Source: Mesorhizobium sp. B4-1-3 (lineage in GTDB: Bacteria > Pseudomonadota > Alphaproteobacteria > Rhizobiales > Rhizobiaceae). From it: a stretch of DNA of 64,000 nt. Location: positions 186,001-250,000 of the forward strand of contig NZ_VFTG01000006.1 of NCBI RefSeq assembly GCF_006439355.1. The letters run 5' to 3'. Of this stretch, positions 42,627 through 52,016 are shown piece after piece. Below the pieces are notes generated by a model. The model did no database searches, was not told where the DNA came from, and saw only the letters and a program-made list of their open reading frames with translations. The first letter of the stretch is position 1. Each line of letters begins with the position of its first letter. Made by a program: the position numbers and the translations under genes.

Positions 42627-43598
42627 ATGACCAGCGCCAACACCGGCACCGAGGTGGGCAGCTTCGTCAGCCGCTTCAATCTGCAGCAATATGTCGTCTA
42701 TCTCGGCTTCCTGGCGATCTTCCTGTTCTTCGCCTTCATGCTGAGTGACAGCGGCTTCCTCACCGTCCGCAACCTCTCCAACATCGTGCTGCAGACGGCG
42801 CCGGTAACGATCATGGCGATCGGCCTCGTCTTCGTCATGTCGGCCGGCGAGATCGACCTTTCGATCGGCTCGATCGTGGCGGTATCGGCGCTTGCCGCCG
42901 CCGTCACCATCGCTTCCTACGGGATGGCGGCGGGCATCGTCGCCGGCCTGGGCGCCGGTATCCTGATCGGCCTCATCAACGGCGCGCTGGTTGCCTATGT
43001 CAGGCTGCCGTCCTTCCTGGTGACGCTGGCGACGATGGGCCTGTTCGCCGGGGTCTCGCGCTCGATGACCGATCTGCGCTCGATCTCGGTCACCAACGGG
43101 GCCTTCACGGGTTTCTTTGGGTCCGGCTCGCTGCTCGGCGTCCCCTCCCTGATCTGGTGGACGGTCATTGCCATCGCCGCCGGCCACCTCGTCTACCGCG
43201 AGACGCGTTTCGGCGCGCATGTGCTGGCGACCGGTGACAATGCCCGCGCGGCCAGCGTTTCAGGCATCAGCGTGCCGAAAATCAGGCTCGCCGTGCTCAC
43301 CATCAGCGGCGGGCTCGCGGGGCTTGCCGGCCTGCTTTACGCGGGGCGCCTGCAGGCGGCGAAATACACGCTTGGCGAGACCGATCTGATGACGGTCATC
43401 GCCGCCGTCATCGTCGGCGGCACGCTGCTCAATGGCGGCAAGGGCTCGATCGTCGGCGCCCTCGTCGGCTCGCTGATGATGGGCATGTTGAACAACGGGC
43501 TGATCCTGATGGGCCTTTCGGTCTCCGACCAGATGATCGTGCGCGGCCTGATCATCCTCACCGCCGTCGCCGTGTCGCTGCGCGATAAATCCCGCTGA
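42627..43598 (+). CDS. CUT2-family ABC transporter permease
   Basis: The 323-residue BPD_transp_2 permease has VTIMAIGLVFVMSAGEIDLSIGS near residue 70, GLINGALVAYVRLPSFLVTL near residue 120 and IVGGTLLNGGKGSIVGALVG near residue 265. GGAGATCGAAC precedes ATG 42627. It is the only permease in the operon and must serve both tandem binding proteins. The YhfX-like gene follows after 12 bases, and the ATPase gene after that. Confidence 0.9.
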   Translation: MTSANTGTEVGSFVSRFNLQQYVVYLGFLAIFLFFAFMLSDSGFLTVRNLSNIVLQTAPVTIMAIGLVFVMSAGEIDLSIGSIVAVSALAAAVTIASYGMAAGIVAGLGAGILIGLINGALVAYVRLPSFLVTLATMGLFAGVSRSMTDLRSISVTNGAFTGFFGSGSLLGVPSLIWWTVIAIAAGHLVYRETRFGAHVLATGDNARAASVSGISVPKIRLAVLTISGGLAGLAGLLYAGRLQAAKYTLGETDLMTVIAAVIVGGTLLNGGKGSIVGALVGSLMMGMLNNGLILMGLSVSDQMIVRGLIILTAVAVSLRDKSR

Positions 43599-43610
43599 AG
43601 GAATCCTTCC

Positions 43611-44810
43611 ATGTTTCTCGACGTTCTGCGCCGCCGCAACCCCGGCTTCATCGAAGCGGCGATCGGTCTTCACCAGCAGGGCAAGCTGCCGGCCAACGCC
43701 TATGTGCTCGATCTCGACACGGTGGAGCACAACGCCAAGGTTCTCAAGGGCGAAGCCGACCGGTTGGGCCTGAAGATCTTTGCCATGACCAAGCAGGTCG
43801 GCCGCTCGAGCTCGTTCTGCAAGGCGGTGATGCGCGGCGGCATCGAGCGCGCTGTCGCGGTCGACATGGCTTGCGCGCGTGCCACCCACAAAGCCGGTAT
43901 GAAACTCGGCCATCTCGGCCATCTGCAGCAGATCGCGAAATTCGAAGCCGACGCGGCGGCATGGACCTTCAAGCCGGACTACTGGACAGTCTTCAACGAC
44001 ACCAAGGCCGAGCAAGCAGGCAAGGGCGCCAAGGCGGCCGGCTATGTCCAGGACCTGCTCGCGCGCATCGCCGCCGAAGGCGACATCTTCTACCGCGGCC
44101 ATGAAGGCGGCTTCGACGCCGGCAAAATTGTCGCCGTCGCCGACCGGCTCGATGCCGTCCCGGGCGGCCGCTTCGCCGGCATCACCACCTTCCCCGCCCT
44201 GCTCTTCGACCATGCCGCGCGAAAAGTGTTGCCAACGCCCAATCTGGCGACGCTGAGCAAGGCAGCCGAGGTGCTCGCCAAGGCCGGCCGCGGGGAGATC
44301 GAAATCAACGCGCCGGGCACCACGTCGAGCGTCATGCTGGCCGCGCTGGCGGAAGCCGGGGCCACGCAGTGCGAACCGGGCAACGGCCTGCACGGCACCA
44401 CGGCGCTGCATGTCATGGAAGACCTGCCGGAACTGCCTGCCGTGCTCTACCTCACCGAAGTGTCGCATCTGTCAGGCGGCAAGGCCTACTGCTTCGGCGG
44501 CGGCTTCTACATCGACCCCATCTTCCCGAACTATGACGTCAAGGCGATCGTCTCGGCTGAGCCGACCACCGCCGCGTCAGCTCTCAAAAGCGTCGAAGTG
44601 CCGCCGCCGTCGGCGATCGACTACTACGCCATGATCGACGCTTCCGGCACTAAGGCGCCAAGGCCTGGCGACAGCGCCGTCTTCGGCTTCCGCGGCCAGG
44701 CCTTCGTCACCCGCGCCTATGTCGTCGGCGTCTCAGGCATCTCGAAGGGCAAGCCAGTGGTCGAAACCATCGAGAACGGCTTCGGCGAGCCCTATGCCTG
44801 GCCCGTCTAG
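43611..44810 (+). CDS. YhfX-like PLP-dependent (alanine-racemase-fold) enzyme
   Basis: The 399-residue protein has an alanine-racemase-type N-terminal barrel. It follows Escherichia coli YhfX closely in recalled blocks: MFLDVLRRRNPGFIEAA at the start, IFAMTKQVGRSSSFCKAV (PLP-lysine region near residue 60), FAGITTFPALLFDHAARKVL, ATQCEPGNGLHGTT and GGKAYCFGGGFY. YhfX-type proteins are thought to be amino acid racemases or lyases of unproven substrate. The placement between permease and ATPase of an importer that also has an M20 amidohydrolase suggests release of a D-amino acid or hydroxy-amino acid. AAGGAA lies before ATG 43611. Confidence 0.85.
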   Translation: MFLDVLRRRNPGFIEAAIGLHQQGKLPANAYVLDLDTVEHNAKVLKGEADRLGLKIFAMTKQVGRSSSFCKAVMRGGIERAVAVDMACARATHKAGMKLGHLGHLQQIAKFEADAAAWTFKPDYWTVFNDTKAEQAGKGAKAAGYVQDLLARIAAEGDIFYRGHEGGFDAGKIVAVADRLDAVPGGRFAGITTFPALLFDHAARKVLPTPNLATLSKAAEVLAKAGRGEIEINAPGTTSSVMLAALAEAGATQCEPGNGLHGTTALHVMEDLPELPAVLYLTEVSHLSGGKAYCFGGGFYIDPIFPNYDVKAIVSAEPTTAASALKSVEVPPPSAIDYYAMIDASGTKAPRPGDSAVFGFRGQAFVTRAYVVGVSGISKGKPVVETIENGFGEPYAWPV

Positions 44811-44878
44811 AGCATGATCCCAAACCGAAGGACCGCGTCAGCGAAAAGCGGGAACCAGTTTTCGGACAAGATCATGCT
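44811..44878. repeat. Intergenic palindromic repeat element (AGCATGATC ... GATCATGCT)
   Basis: Perfect 9-bp end arms AGCATGATC (44811-44819) and GATCATGCT (44870-44878) flank a 50-base middle with GCGAAAAGCGGGAACCAGTTTTCGG. It begins at the base after the YhfX-like stop. Elements with this GGAACC-TTTTCGG core are scattered between genes in many Rhizobiales genomes. Confidence 0.65.
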
Positions 44879-44896
44879 CCAACGAAGGAGATCACG

Positions 44897-45634
44897 ATGA
44901 GCGCCCCCATCCTTCAGCTTCAGGACATCCGTAAGAACTTCGGCGGCATCACCGCGATCGAGAATTTCTCGCTCGAGGTCTTTCCGGGCGAGATCGTCGC
45001 CCTTGTCGGCGACAACGGCGCCGGCAAGTCGACGCTGGTCAAGATCATCTCCGGCGTGCATACGCCTTCCTCGGGCACGATCATGATCGAGGGCAAGCCA
45101 GTGACGATGTCGAACGCCACCATGGGGCGCGCGCACGGCATCGAGGTCGTCTACCAGGATCTCGCTTTGGCCGACCAGCAGACGGTCTATATGAACATGT
45201 TCCTCGGCCGCGAGCCGCTGAACCGCTTTGGCCTGCTCGACCGCCGCCGCATGATCGACGAGACGGAGAAGCTGGTGAAGGAGCTCGACGTGCGCATTCC
45301 TTCCGCGCACGCCACGATCCGCGACCTCTCCGGCGGTCAGCGCCAGGGCGTCGCGATAGCCAGGGCGACCCACTGGGCGAGCAAGTTGATCTTGCTCGAC
45401 GAGCCCACCGCCGCGCTCGGCGTCGCCGAGACCGCCAAGGTGGAGGCGATCGTCCAGTCGCTCAAGCAGCGCAATGTCGGCATCCTGATCATCAGCCACA
45501 GCCTCGACCAGGTGTTCAAGCTGTCGGACCGCATCTGTGTCCTGAGGCGCGGCAAGCAGATCGGCGTGCGCGAGACGAAGAAGACCGACAAGAACGAGAT
45601 CATCGCCATGATTACCGGCCTGCAGCAGCAGTAG
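44897..45634 (+). CDS. CUT2-type ABC transporter ATPase, single-domain
   Basis: The 245-residue ATPase has Walker A GDNGAGKST, Q-loop VVYQDLALAD, signature LSGGQRQGVAIARA, Walker B LILLDEPTAALG and H-loop LIISHSLDQ. It is of the single-domain FrcA class and completes the importer with the tandem binding proteins and the permease. GAAGGAGATCACG precedes ATG 44897. It is the last gene of the plus-strand operon and is followed by a palindromic repeat that may act as a terminator. Confidence 0.9.
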   Translation: MSAPILQLQDIRKNFGGITAIENFSLEVFPGEIVALVGDNGAGKSTLVKIISGVHTPSSGTIMIEGKPVTMSNATMGRAHGIEVVYQDLALADQQTVYMNMFLGREPLNRFGLLDRRRMIDETEKLVKELDVRIPSAHATIRDLSGGQRQGVAIARATHWASKLILLDEPTAALGVAETAKVEAIVQSLKQRNVGILIISHSLDQVFKLSDRICVLRRGKQIGVRETKKTDKNEIIAMITGLQQQ

Positions 45635-45642
45635 CCGGATAG

Positions 45643-45686
45643 AGCAATTCCAGGAAAAGTGCGCAACGGTTTTCCGTCCGGAATTG
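45643..45686. repeat. Palindromic repeat between convergent genes, possible bidirectional terminator
   Basis: GCAATTCC (45643-45650) pairs with GGAATTGC (45679-45686), with inner GGAAAA/TTTTCC able to extend the stem. It lies between the ATPase gene (rightward) and otsB (leftward), a natural place for a shared terminator. A similar sequence family recurs in Mesorhizobium-type intergenic DNA. Confidence 0.6.
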
Positions 45687-45712
45687 CGTGGAAACAAAAG
45701 GTTAGCGCTGGC

Positions 45713-46495
45713 TCAGGCGACGAGATTGCGGCTGACCGTTGGCGCGGCAGGATCGCCGAAATTGGCCTCCAGCCAGGCGAGCGCGCTGGCGACATCCTCG
45801 ATGGCAAAGCGGGCAGCCGTCTCGCCCTGCGGCTTCACGCGGATCGAGATCCCGCCCGCGGCATTGACCGTGTGGAAGCCGTTCTCGTCCGACGTGTCGT
45901 CGCCGAGGAAAACCGGACGCCTGCCGGTGAAAGGATCGAGCTGCATGAAGCGCCGGATCGCGGCGCCCTTGGCGGCTTCGAGCGGCATCAGTTCGACGCC
46001 CGCATTGCCGGCGATCACGCGGTAGCCCTTTGGCAAGCGCGCGAGCGCCGCCTCGACCAGCTCCGTCGCCCGCGTCAGAAGCTGCGGCGCAGCTCTTGTG
46101 TGGATGGCGAGCACCGGCCCCTTGCGCTCGACATAGACGGCCTTGCTTGCCAGCTCCAGTTCGATCTCATCGGCAAGCGCCGCCATATCCGCCGGCTCGT
46201 CCGCGGCCTCAATTGGACCGTCCGGCAGAAGTCTATGCTCCAGCCCATAGAGGCCAGCGATCCGGAGTTTCAAAGGGTGGAACAGATGGTCGACGGCTGC
46301 GATCGAGCGCCCGGTGATGAAGGCAAGCGCACCGTCAAGCCGCTGCTCGATTCTCTCCAGGAGAAAGCGCAGCTCTTCGCTGACCGAGACGGCGTCGGGA
46401 TGCGACGCATGCTCAAGCAAGGTCCCATCGATGTCGAGGAAAAGCGCCCAGCGGCCTTCGGGAAGCGCCGGGGTAAGATCTGCCTGGATGTTCAT
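45713..46495 (-). CDS. otsB: Trehalose-6-phosphate phosphatase
   Basis: The 260-residue HAD-family phosphatase has motif I FLDIDGTLLEHASHPD (nucleophile Asp near residue 20), AFITGRSIAAVDHL, the Lys region PLEAAKGAAIRRFM, and motif IV FLGDDTSDENGF. These match OtsB, which removes phosphate from trehalose-6-phosphate. Its start overlaps the otsA stop as ATGA, so the two are translationally coupled. It is the last gene of the leftward trehalose/glucan cluster. Confidence 0.92.
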   Translation of the reverse strand: MNIQADLTPALPEGRWALFLDIDGTLLEHASHPDAVSVSEELRFLLERIEQRLDGALAFITGRSIAAVDHLFHPLKLRIAGLYGLEHRLLPDGPIEAADEPADMAALADEIELELASKAVYVERKGPVLAIHTRAAPQLLTRATELVEAALARLPKGYRVIAGNAGVELMPLEAAKGAAIRRFMQLDPFTGRRPVFLGDDTSDENGFHTVNAAGGISIRVKPQGETAARFAIEDVASALAWLEANFGDPAAPTVSRNLVA

Positions 46496-48285
46496 CGGAA
46501 TCCGACTGCCTGTTTGCGCTCGAACATGGAGACGACATTGTCGCCGGTGGGGCCTGCCGGCCGGTCGTACAAGGCGGTGACCCGGTCGAGTTCGCCGCGC
46601 TTTCTCAGGCGCGCCGCATCGAGCAGCATGCTGCCGGCCCAGCGATAGACATTGTTGTCGCGCACGATATCGCGCATGCGCCGCATGCGCTCACGCTGCT
46701 CGTCCGGCCCCATGGTCAGCGCCTGCAGCATCGCCTCGCTCATCATCGCCGCGTCGTAAGGATTGACGATCAGCGCCTCCAGCAACTCGCGCGAGGCGCC
46801 GGCGAAAGTGCTGAGCAAAAGCACGCCCTGTTCGTCGTCACGCGACGCGACGAACTCCTTGGCGACCAGGTTCATGCCGTCGTGCAGGCTGGTGACCAGG
46901 CAGATGTCGGCGGCGCGATAGAGTTCATAGACCGCCGCTTGCGAATGATGCTCGGCCACCATGACGACCGGCCGGTAGGTTTCGCTGCCGTAGCGTTGGT
47001 TGAGCTCCTCGGCGCAGCGCAGACATTCCTCATGCAGCTGTCTGTAGGCCGGCAGCGTGCCCCGGCTCGGCGCCGCGACCTGCAGGAACACGACTTTACC
47101 CACCATTTCGGGATGCCGAATGAACAGCTCCTCCAGCGCGTGGAAGCGATCGAGGATGCCCTTGGTGTAGTCGAGACGCTCGACGCCCACGCACAGCTTG
47201 GCGCCAGCTGGGATCCTGAACCGCTTGCGCACGCGCACCCGGCACTCCTCGACGCTGGGCAGGGCATTCAGGAGCTCGACCGGCCATTCGATCGATATCG
47301 GATAGGAATGCACCAGCGTCACCTGGCCGCCGTAGGAAATGGCTGCATCGGCGCGCTCGATGCGGCTTTCCATGAATCGGTCGACGCTCTCGGTGAAGTT
47401 GTTGGCGTGGAACTGGGTATGGAAGCCCACGATCGAGCTGCCGAGCAGGCCATCCAGGATGCGTTCACGCCAGGGGCAGATGCTGAACACTTCCGAGTTC
47501 GGCCAGGGGATGTGCCAAAAGGTGATGACGATCGCCTCGGGCAGACGCTCGCGGATCATGCGCGGCAGAAGCGCGAAGTGATAGTCCTGGACGAGCACGA
47601 TCGGCCGCTCGTTGCGCGCTTCGGCAACCACCGTCTCGGCGAATTTGCGATTGACGGCTTCGTAGGCCTCCCAATCCGACTCGCGAAAGATCGGCCGCGT
47701 GAAGGCGATATGGCAGAGCGGCCACAGGCCCTCATTGGCAAAGCCCAGATAGTAGCCCTGGTACTCGTCGTCGCTCAACCAGACTCGCCGCAGCGTGTAC
47801 GAGGGATGGTTCGGCGGCACCTGCACGCGATCGTTTCCGTCGACGACCGTCCGGTCGGCGCTGCCGCCGCCATAGGCAATCCAGGTGCCGGCGCAGGCGC
47901 GCGTGATCGGCTCCAGCGCGGAAACCAGTCCGCTCGCCGGCACGACAAGCTCGACGTCGCCATCCTTCGTCTCGTTGTGGATATAGGGTTCGCGATTGGA
48001 GACGACGATCACCTGCGCATCCGGCAGGTCCTCGGCAAGGATCTTGCGCAAGGTTTCCGGCGACCAACTCACGAGAGCCGCATCGACCGACTGCCCGTTC
48101 TTCTCAAACTCGCGCAGCACCTTGCGCGCGGCTTCGGTGGCAAAGTCCTCGCCGGAACCCGGCATGGCCGATGCCCTCGGATGATTGCGACGGTAACGGG
48201 ATATCGAAATGAAAATCGCTAGTGCGGACAATCCGAGGCTTGCGAGAATAAGGACCAGTAACAGGTCGACGCCATATTGTGTCAT
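46492..48285 (-). CDS. otsA: Trehalose-6-phosphate synthase with N-terminal membrane anchor
   Basis: The 597-residue protein has a GT20 catalytic domain from about residue 90: [60 protein letters not shown] and [19 protein letters not shown]. It makes trehalose-6-phosphate from UDP-glucose and glucose-6-phosphate. Unlike the usual soluble OtsA of about 470 residues, it begins with a strong transmembrane helix ([20 protein letters not shown], residues 6-25) followed by the basic SRYRRNH and a 60-residue linker. That would tether it to the inner membrane. ATG 48285 lacks a good ribosome-binding site; an upstream ATG at 48318 is the alternative and keeps the helix. Confidence 0.88.
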   Translation of the reverse strand: MTQYGVDLLLVLILASLGLSALAIFISISRYRRNHPRASAMPGSGEDFATEAARKVLREFEKNGQSVDAALVSWSPETLRKILAEDLPDAQVIVVSNREPYIHNETKDGDVELVVPASGLVSALEPITRACAGTWIAYGGGSADRTVVDGNDRVQVPPNHPSYTLRRVWLSDDEYQGYYLGFANEGLWPLCHIAFTRPIFRESDWEAYEAVNRKFAETVVAEARNERPIVLVQDYHFALLPRMIRERLPEAIVITFWHIPWPNSEVFSICPWRERILDGLLGSSIVGFHTQFHANNFTESVDRFMESRIERADAAISYGGQVTLVHSYPISIEWPVELLNALPSVEECRVRVRKRFRIPAGAKLCVGVERLDYTKGILDRFHALEELFIRHPEMVGKVVFLQVAAPSRGTLPAYRQLHEECLRCAEELNQRYGSETYRPVVMVAEHHSQAAVYELYRAADICLVTSLHDGMNLVAKEFVASRDDEQGVLLLSTFAGASRELLEALIVNPYDAAMMSEAMLQALTMGPDEQRERMRRMRDIVRDNNVYRWAGSMLLDAARLRKRGELDRVTALYDRPAGPTGDNVVSMFERKQAVGFR

Positions 48286-48431
48286 TGAAATGCCAGGTTG
48301 CCTCCGGCCATCGTTCATTGTTTTTGTTGGTGCCGGCCGCGGACGGGCAAGCCGGGTCAAGTTTGGAACGCGCAAGCCTGCGATCAGTTCCGACATTTCC
48401 GATTGTTGAACGCGCGGTTGCGGCGCTTTGT

Positions 48432-50594
48432 TTACGTGCGCACGATGAGCGGCACTTGGCCCTCGTGCCGGTCGGGCAAGAAGGCGGCAACGCGGTCGCC
48501 GACCCGCTGGAAGGTGAGATCGACCGCTTTGTCGCCGACCGTCAGATGCCGGAGCGTGAGCGTGTCGATGCCGATCGGGAGCCTTGGGCGCGAGACATGC
48601 AATTCGCCCGCCCAGCCATCGATTTCGAGCCCGAGACAGGCCTGCATCAGCATGAAGGTGGAGCCGGCCGACCAGGCCTGCGGCAGGCAGGCGACGGGAT
48701 AGGCGATCGGCGCTTCGCCCGGAGCCCGGGCGAACCCGCAGAACAGTTCGGGCAGACGCATGTTGAAATGCACGGCCGACTCGAACGTGCCGCTCATCAG
48801 CCGCACCACGCTGTCGCGTTCACCGTAGCGTGCAAGACCGACGCCGCAGAGCGCCGTGTCGTGCGGCCAGATCGAGCCGTTGTGGTAGGACATCGGATTG
48901 AAGAACACCGCATCGTCGGCGAGCGTCCTGAGCCCCCAGCCGGAATGAAAGGACGCCGACAGCAGCTGGTCGGCGACCAGCTTGGCGCGCTCGGGCTGCG
49001 GCAGCCCGACGAAAAGCAGATGTCCTGCGTTCGATGTCCGCACCTTGCAGGGCTGGCCCTCGCCATCGATGGCCAGCGCATAGAAATTCATGTCGTCCTG
49101 CCAGAAATCCCGTTCCACCGCGACCCGCATTTCCTCGGCGCGGTCCTCCCAGTGCTCGGCGTCGGCGAATTCGCCGCGGCGGCGTGCGAGTGCCGCCATG
49201 CCGCGGAAGGCGGCGAAGACATAGCCCTGCACCTCGACCAGCGCTATCGGCCCCTTGGGGATGCGGCCATCGGCGTGGAAGACCGAATCGAAACTGTCCT
49301 TCCAGCCCTGGTTGGCAAGGCCTGATTCGGCGGCGCGCTGATAGGTGACGAAACCGGTCGCGCGGCTCGCCTCCTCGGTCCATTCGGCGGCTGCTTTCAG
49401 CGAAGGCCAAAGCTTGTCGATGAAGGCCATGTCGCCGGTGCGGTCGGCGTAAGCGGAAGCCAGATGGATATAGAGCGGCGTGGTGTCGACGCCGCCATAA
49501 TAGCGCCCAAAGGGAAGCTCGCGCAGCGCCGCCATCTCGCCCTTGCGCGTCTCATGCATGATCTTGCCGGGCTGGGAATCCGAAAACGGCGACGTTTCGG
49601 TCGCCTGGTGCTCGGCCAGAAAAGCCAGCACGCCCCGCGCCAGTCCGGGATTGAGCCAAAGCATCTGCAGGCTCGAAATCACGCCGTCGCGGCCGAACGC
49701 CGTCGAGAACCAGGGGATGCCGGCATAGGGATAAGGCCCCGTCGGAAGCTCGGTGGTAAGCAGCGCCACATCTGCGCGGGCGCGCTCGACCCAATCGTTG
49801 AAGACGCGGCCCGAGCTGTGCACCGTGGCGCCATGCCTGCGCTTGGCCCGCATGGCGAAACGGGCCCGTGCCGCCGCGGCCCGGAAACGGTCGCGATTGG
49901 GAGCCTCGGAAACTTCCGGACCGACTTCAACATAAAGCACCTTGCTGCTGCGCTTGGTCACGGCGATCAGGAAGTCGGCGCGGTTGTCGCTTAGTTTGTC
50001 GGGAGCCTGCGAAAAGGAGATGGCCGACAGCCGCGGCAGCCCGTCGAGACCGTCATAGCCGAGCATGACGGACTCCTTGTCCGTCTTTGCCAGGTGCGTC
50101 GTTCCGCGCTTCGCCCGCGTCGAGCCGCGCACCTCGAACATGTCGCGGAAGTCGGCTGCAAAATGCAGCGAGACGGTGATGGTCGAATGCTCACGGCTGT
50201 AGTTGGAAAGCGTGATGCGCTCGAACAGCCTGTCCTGCCACAGCAGCCTGACGCGTTCGATATGGATTGCCCCCTGCGGGATGTCGCGGCCGGCCGCGCT
50301 CTGGATCGGCAGGTTGGTAAGATTGGACGTGAACAGCACATTGTCCTGGCTGAGCGAGGCTCCGAGCAGCGACATCTGCCGGCCGCCGATGGTCAGGCGG
50401 AATTCGGAAAGCACGCGCGTGTCGTCGCGAAAGAAGCCGTCGCCCGATCCTCTGATGTCGCCATAGGCGTCGGCCACGGCGAAGCAGTCGCCCTGCTTTA
50501 GGGCAAAAAGCCGGTGCGGTTCCCGCGGCGCCGTTTCGTCGAGCGATGAAAGGGCCACGGCGGGATCGAGCTTGCGCTCGTCGAGCTCCGTCAT
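48432..50594 (-). CDS. Amylo-alpha-1,6-glucosidase / glycogen-debranching-like glycosidase
   Basis: The 720-residue protein has an N-terminal GDE_N-type domain (FALKQGDCFAVADAYGDIRG, then GFFRDDTRVLSEFRL) and an (alpha/alpha)6 glycosidase domain from about residue 270. The latter contains PYAGIPWFSTAFGRDGVISS, YYGGVDTTPLYIHLA, GWKDSFDSVFHADG and NPMSYHNGSIWPHDTAL. The acidic residues in GRDG and WKDS are candidate catalytic groups. Proteins of this type debranch or trim alpha-glucans. GAGGTGACGA precedes ATG 50594. Its place with otsBA and a glycosyltransferase suggests glycogen or trehalose turnover under stress. Confidence 0.86.
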   Translation of the reverse strand: MTELDERKLDPAVALSSLDETAPREPHRLFALKQGDCFAVADAYGDIRGSGDGFFRDDTRVLSEFRLTIGGRQMSLLGASLSQDNVLFTSNLTNLPIQSAAGRDIPQGAIHIERVRLLWQDRLFERITLSNYSREHSTITVSLHFAADFRDMFEVRGSTRAKRGTTHLAKTDKESVMLGYDGLDGLPRLSAISFSQAPDKLSDNRADFLIAVTKRSSKVLYVEVGPEVSEAPNRDRFRAAAARARFAMRAKRRHGATVHSSGRVFNDWVERARADVALLTTELPTGPYPYAGIPWFSTAFGRDGVISSLQMLWLNPGLARGVLAFLAEHQATETSPFSDSQPGKIMHETRKGEMAALRELPFGRYYGGVDTTPLYIHLASAYADRTGDMAFIDKLWPSLKAAAEWTEEASRATGFVTYQRAAESGLANQGWKDSFDSVFHADGRIPKGPIALVEVQGYVFAAFRGMAALARRRGEFADAEHWEDRAEEMRVAVERDFWQDDMNFYALAIDGEGQPCKVRTSNAGHLLFVGLPQPERAKLVADQLLSASFHSGWGLRTLADDAVFFNPMSYHNGSIWPHDTALCGVGLARYGERDSVVRLMSGTFESAVHFNMRLPELFCGFARAPGEAPIAYPVACLPQAWSAGSTFMLMQACLGLEIDGWAGELHVSRPRLPIGIDTLTLRHLTVGDKAVDLTFQRVGDRVAAFLPDRHEGQVPLIVRT

Positions 50595-50620
50595 TCGTCA
50601 CCTCTTTGTTTGCCCCGCCC

Positions 50621-50732
50621 TAGAGCGTCATGCCGAGTGTGAAGCGGCCTTCGGACGATATCATGCTCTATCTCTTTGATTTAGAGCCGGATTCAGATTT
50701 CAGGTCGAACAGACCTGAAATCATCCGGCTCT
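50621..50732. repeat. Two adjacent palindromic repeat elements
   Basis: The first (50621-50670) has imperfect ends TAGAGCGTCATG and ATCATGCTCTA. The second (50683-50732) is a nearly perfect stem: AGAGCCGGAT with ATCCGGCTCT, and GATTTCAGGTC with GACCTGAAATC around a GAACA loop. They fill most of the gap between the GT4 and debranching-enzyme genes and may act as terminator or processing sites. Confidence 0.7.
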
Positions 50733-50743
50733 AGGCGTCAAGG

Positions 50744-51802
50744 TCAGGAGGCCTTGGCCTCCGGAGCGCCGGTCAGACGCATATAGGCAGCAAGATAGTC
50801 GCGCGCCATTCTTGTCGCCGAGAACCTTGTCTCGAAGACCGCCCTCACCTGCCGCCGGTCCAGATCGAGAAGCGCGGGCATCGACGCGAGAGCACCCTCC
50901 ACGCTGTCCACGACGAAGCCGGTGATGCCATTGTCGACGATCTCAGGTAAGGCGCCCTGATCCCACGCAATCACCGGCGTGCCACAGGCCATGGCCTCGA
51001 TCGCGACGAGACCGAACGGCTCCGGCCAGTCGATCGGGAACAAAAGGCCCGCCGCATTGCCGAGAAATCCGGCCTTCTCGTCTTCCGTGATCTCGCCGAC
51101 ATAGTCGATGCGGTCGCCGTCGATGAGTGCCTCGATATTGTCGCGGAAATAGGCGCGGTCGTCGTCGCCTATCTTGGCCGCCAGCTTCAGCTTCAACCCG
51201 GACCGGCGCGCGATCTCGATGGCGCGGTCCGGACGCTTATCGCGCGACAAGCGTCCGAGGAAGGCGAGATATGGTTCTTCCGCTTGCGGCTCATAAGTCG
51301 GTTGGTAGGCGTCGAGCGGCAGCCCGTGATGGATCGTGGCGAGCCAGTTTGCGTCCGGCAGGCCGCGCTTCTGGCTATGCGAGATCGAGATCATCGGGAA
51401 ACGCGGGAAGCGTTTGTAGGCCGGTGCCAGATCCACATAGTCAAGCCGGCCATGCGGGGTCGTCACCGTCCGCCCCGCGATCTCTTCAAAGAACGGAAAA
51501 TGCAGGAAGTGGCTGAGATGGAAATGGATGACGTCGAACTCGCTGGCGCGTTCGCGCACCTCGGCGAGCATCGCCAGATGGGCGGCGATCTCCGATTTCT
51601 TCGGCCGCAGGTCGAGGCGTATCGCCTGGTCGCGGCCGGGCACCAGCCTCGCCGACGTCTCGCTGTCGCCGCTCGCGAACAAAGTCACGTCGTGGCCGAG
51701 TTCGACCAGCGCTTCGGTGATGTAGAAGACGATCCTCTCCGTCCCGCCATAGAGTTTCGGCGGCACGGATTCATAGAGCGGCGCGACGTGAGCTATGCGC
51801 AT
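50744..51802 (-). CDS. GT4-family glycosyltransferase
   Basis: The 352-residue GT-B protein has an N-terminal acceptor domain (RIAHVAPLYESVPPKLYGGTE) and a C-terminal donor domain with EEPYLAFLGRLSRDKRPDRA and EPFGLVAIEAMACGTPVIA, the last carrying the E-x7-E motif of family GT4. It transfers a sugar from a nucleotide donor. No signal peptide or membrane helix is seen. The gene leads the leftward cluster with the debranching-like glycosidase, otsA and otsB, so a glucan or trehalose-linked acceptor is likely. ATG 51802 has a weak GGGACC upstream. Confidence 0.87.
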   Translation of the reverse strand: MRIAHVAPLYESVPPKLYGGTERIVFYITEALVELGHDVTLFASGDSETSARLVPGRDQAIRLDLRPKKSEIAAHLAMLAEVRERASEFDVIHFHLSHFLHFPFFEEIAGRTVTTPHGRLDYVDLAPAYKRFPRFPMISISHSQKRGLPDANWLATIHHGLPLDAYQPTYEPQAEEPYLAFLGRLSRDKRPDRAIEIARRSGLKLKLAAKIGDDDRAYFRDNIEALIDGDRIDYVGEITEDEKAGFLGNAAGLLFPIDWPEPFGLVAIEAMACGTPVIAWDQGALPEIVDNGITGFVVDSVEGALASMPALLDLDRRQVRAVFETRFSATRMARDYLAAYMRLTGAPEAKAS

Positions 51803-51958
51803 TTGGTCCCTCGGCTACTGACGCGAGGCAAATGCGTCAGCCGCGATATCGTTCCTGCCCATTGAGCGCAGGCGCCGTTGAGATCCGTTCGACAGGGGAC
51901 AAGGCGGCCAAGGCTTTCACCCTGCAGCGCTCTCTTCGATACCGAGGGCCAAGCAATT

Positions 51959-51973
51959 AAATCAACTTGATTT
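51959..51973. promoter_or_regulatory. AT-rich inverted repeat upstream of the ROK gene
   Basis: AAATCAACTTGATTT is a perfect 7-1-7 inverted repeat, 43 bases before ATG 52017, in an otherwise GC-rich region. AT-rich palindromes of this form are common operators of ROK-family regulators, so autoregulation is plausible. Confidence 0.5.
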
Positions 51974-52016
51974 TCTAAAGTACCCATCTACAGTTTCCGT
52001 GACTGGCAACGACCGC

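Noticed and set aside
40343..42679. A 778-codon minus-strand frame with internally repeated segments
   Set aside because: The apparent repeats are only the antisense image of the tandem binding-protein duplication.
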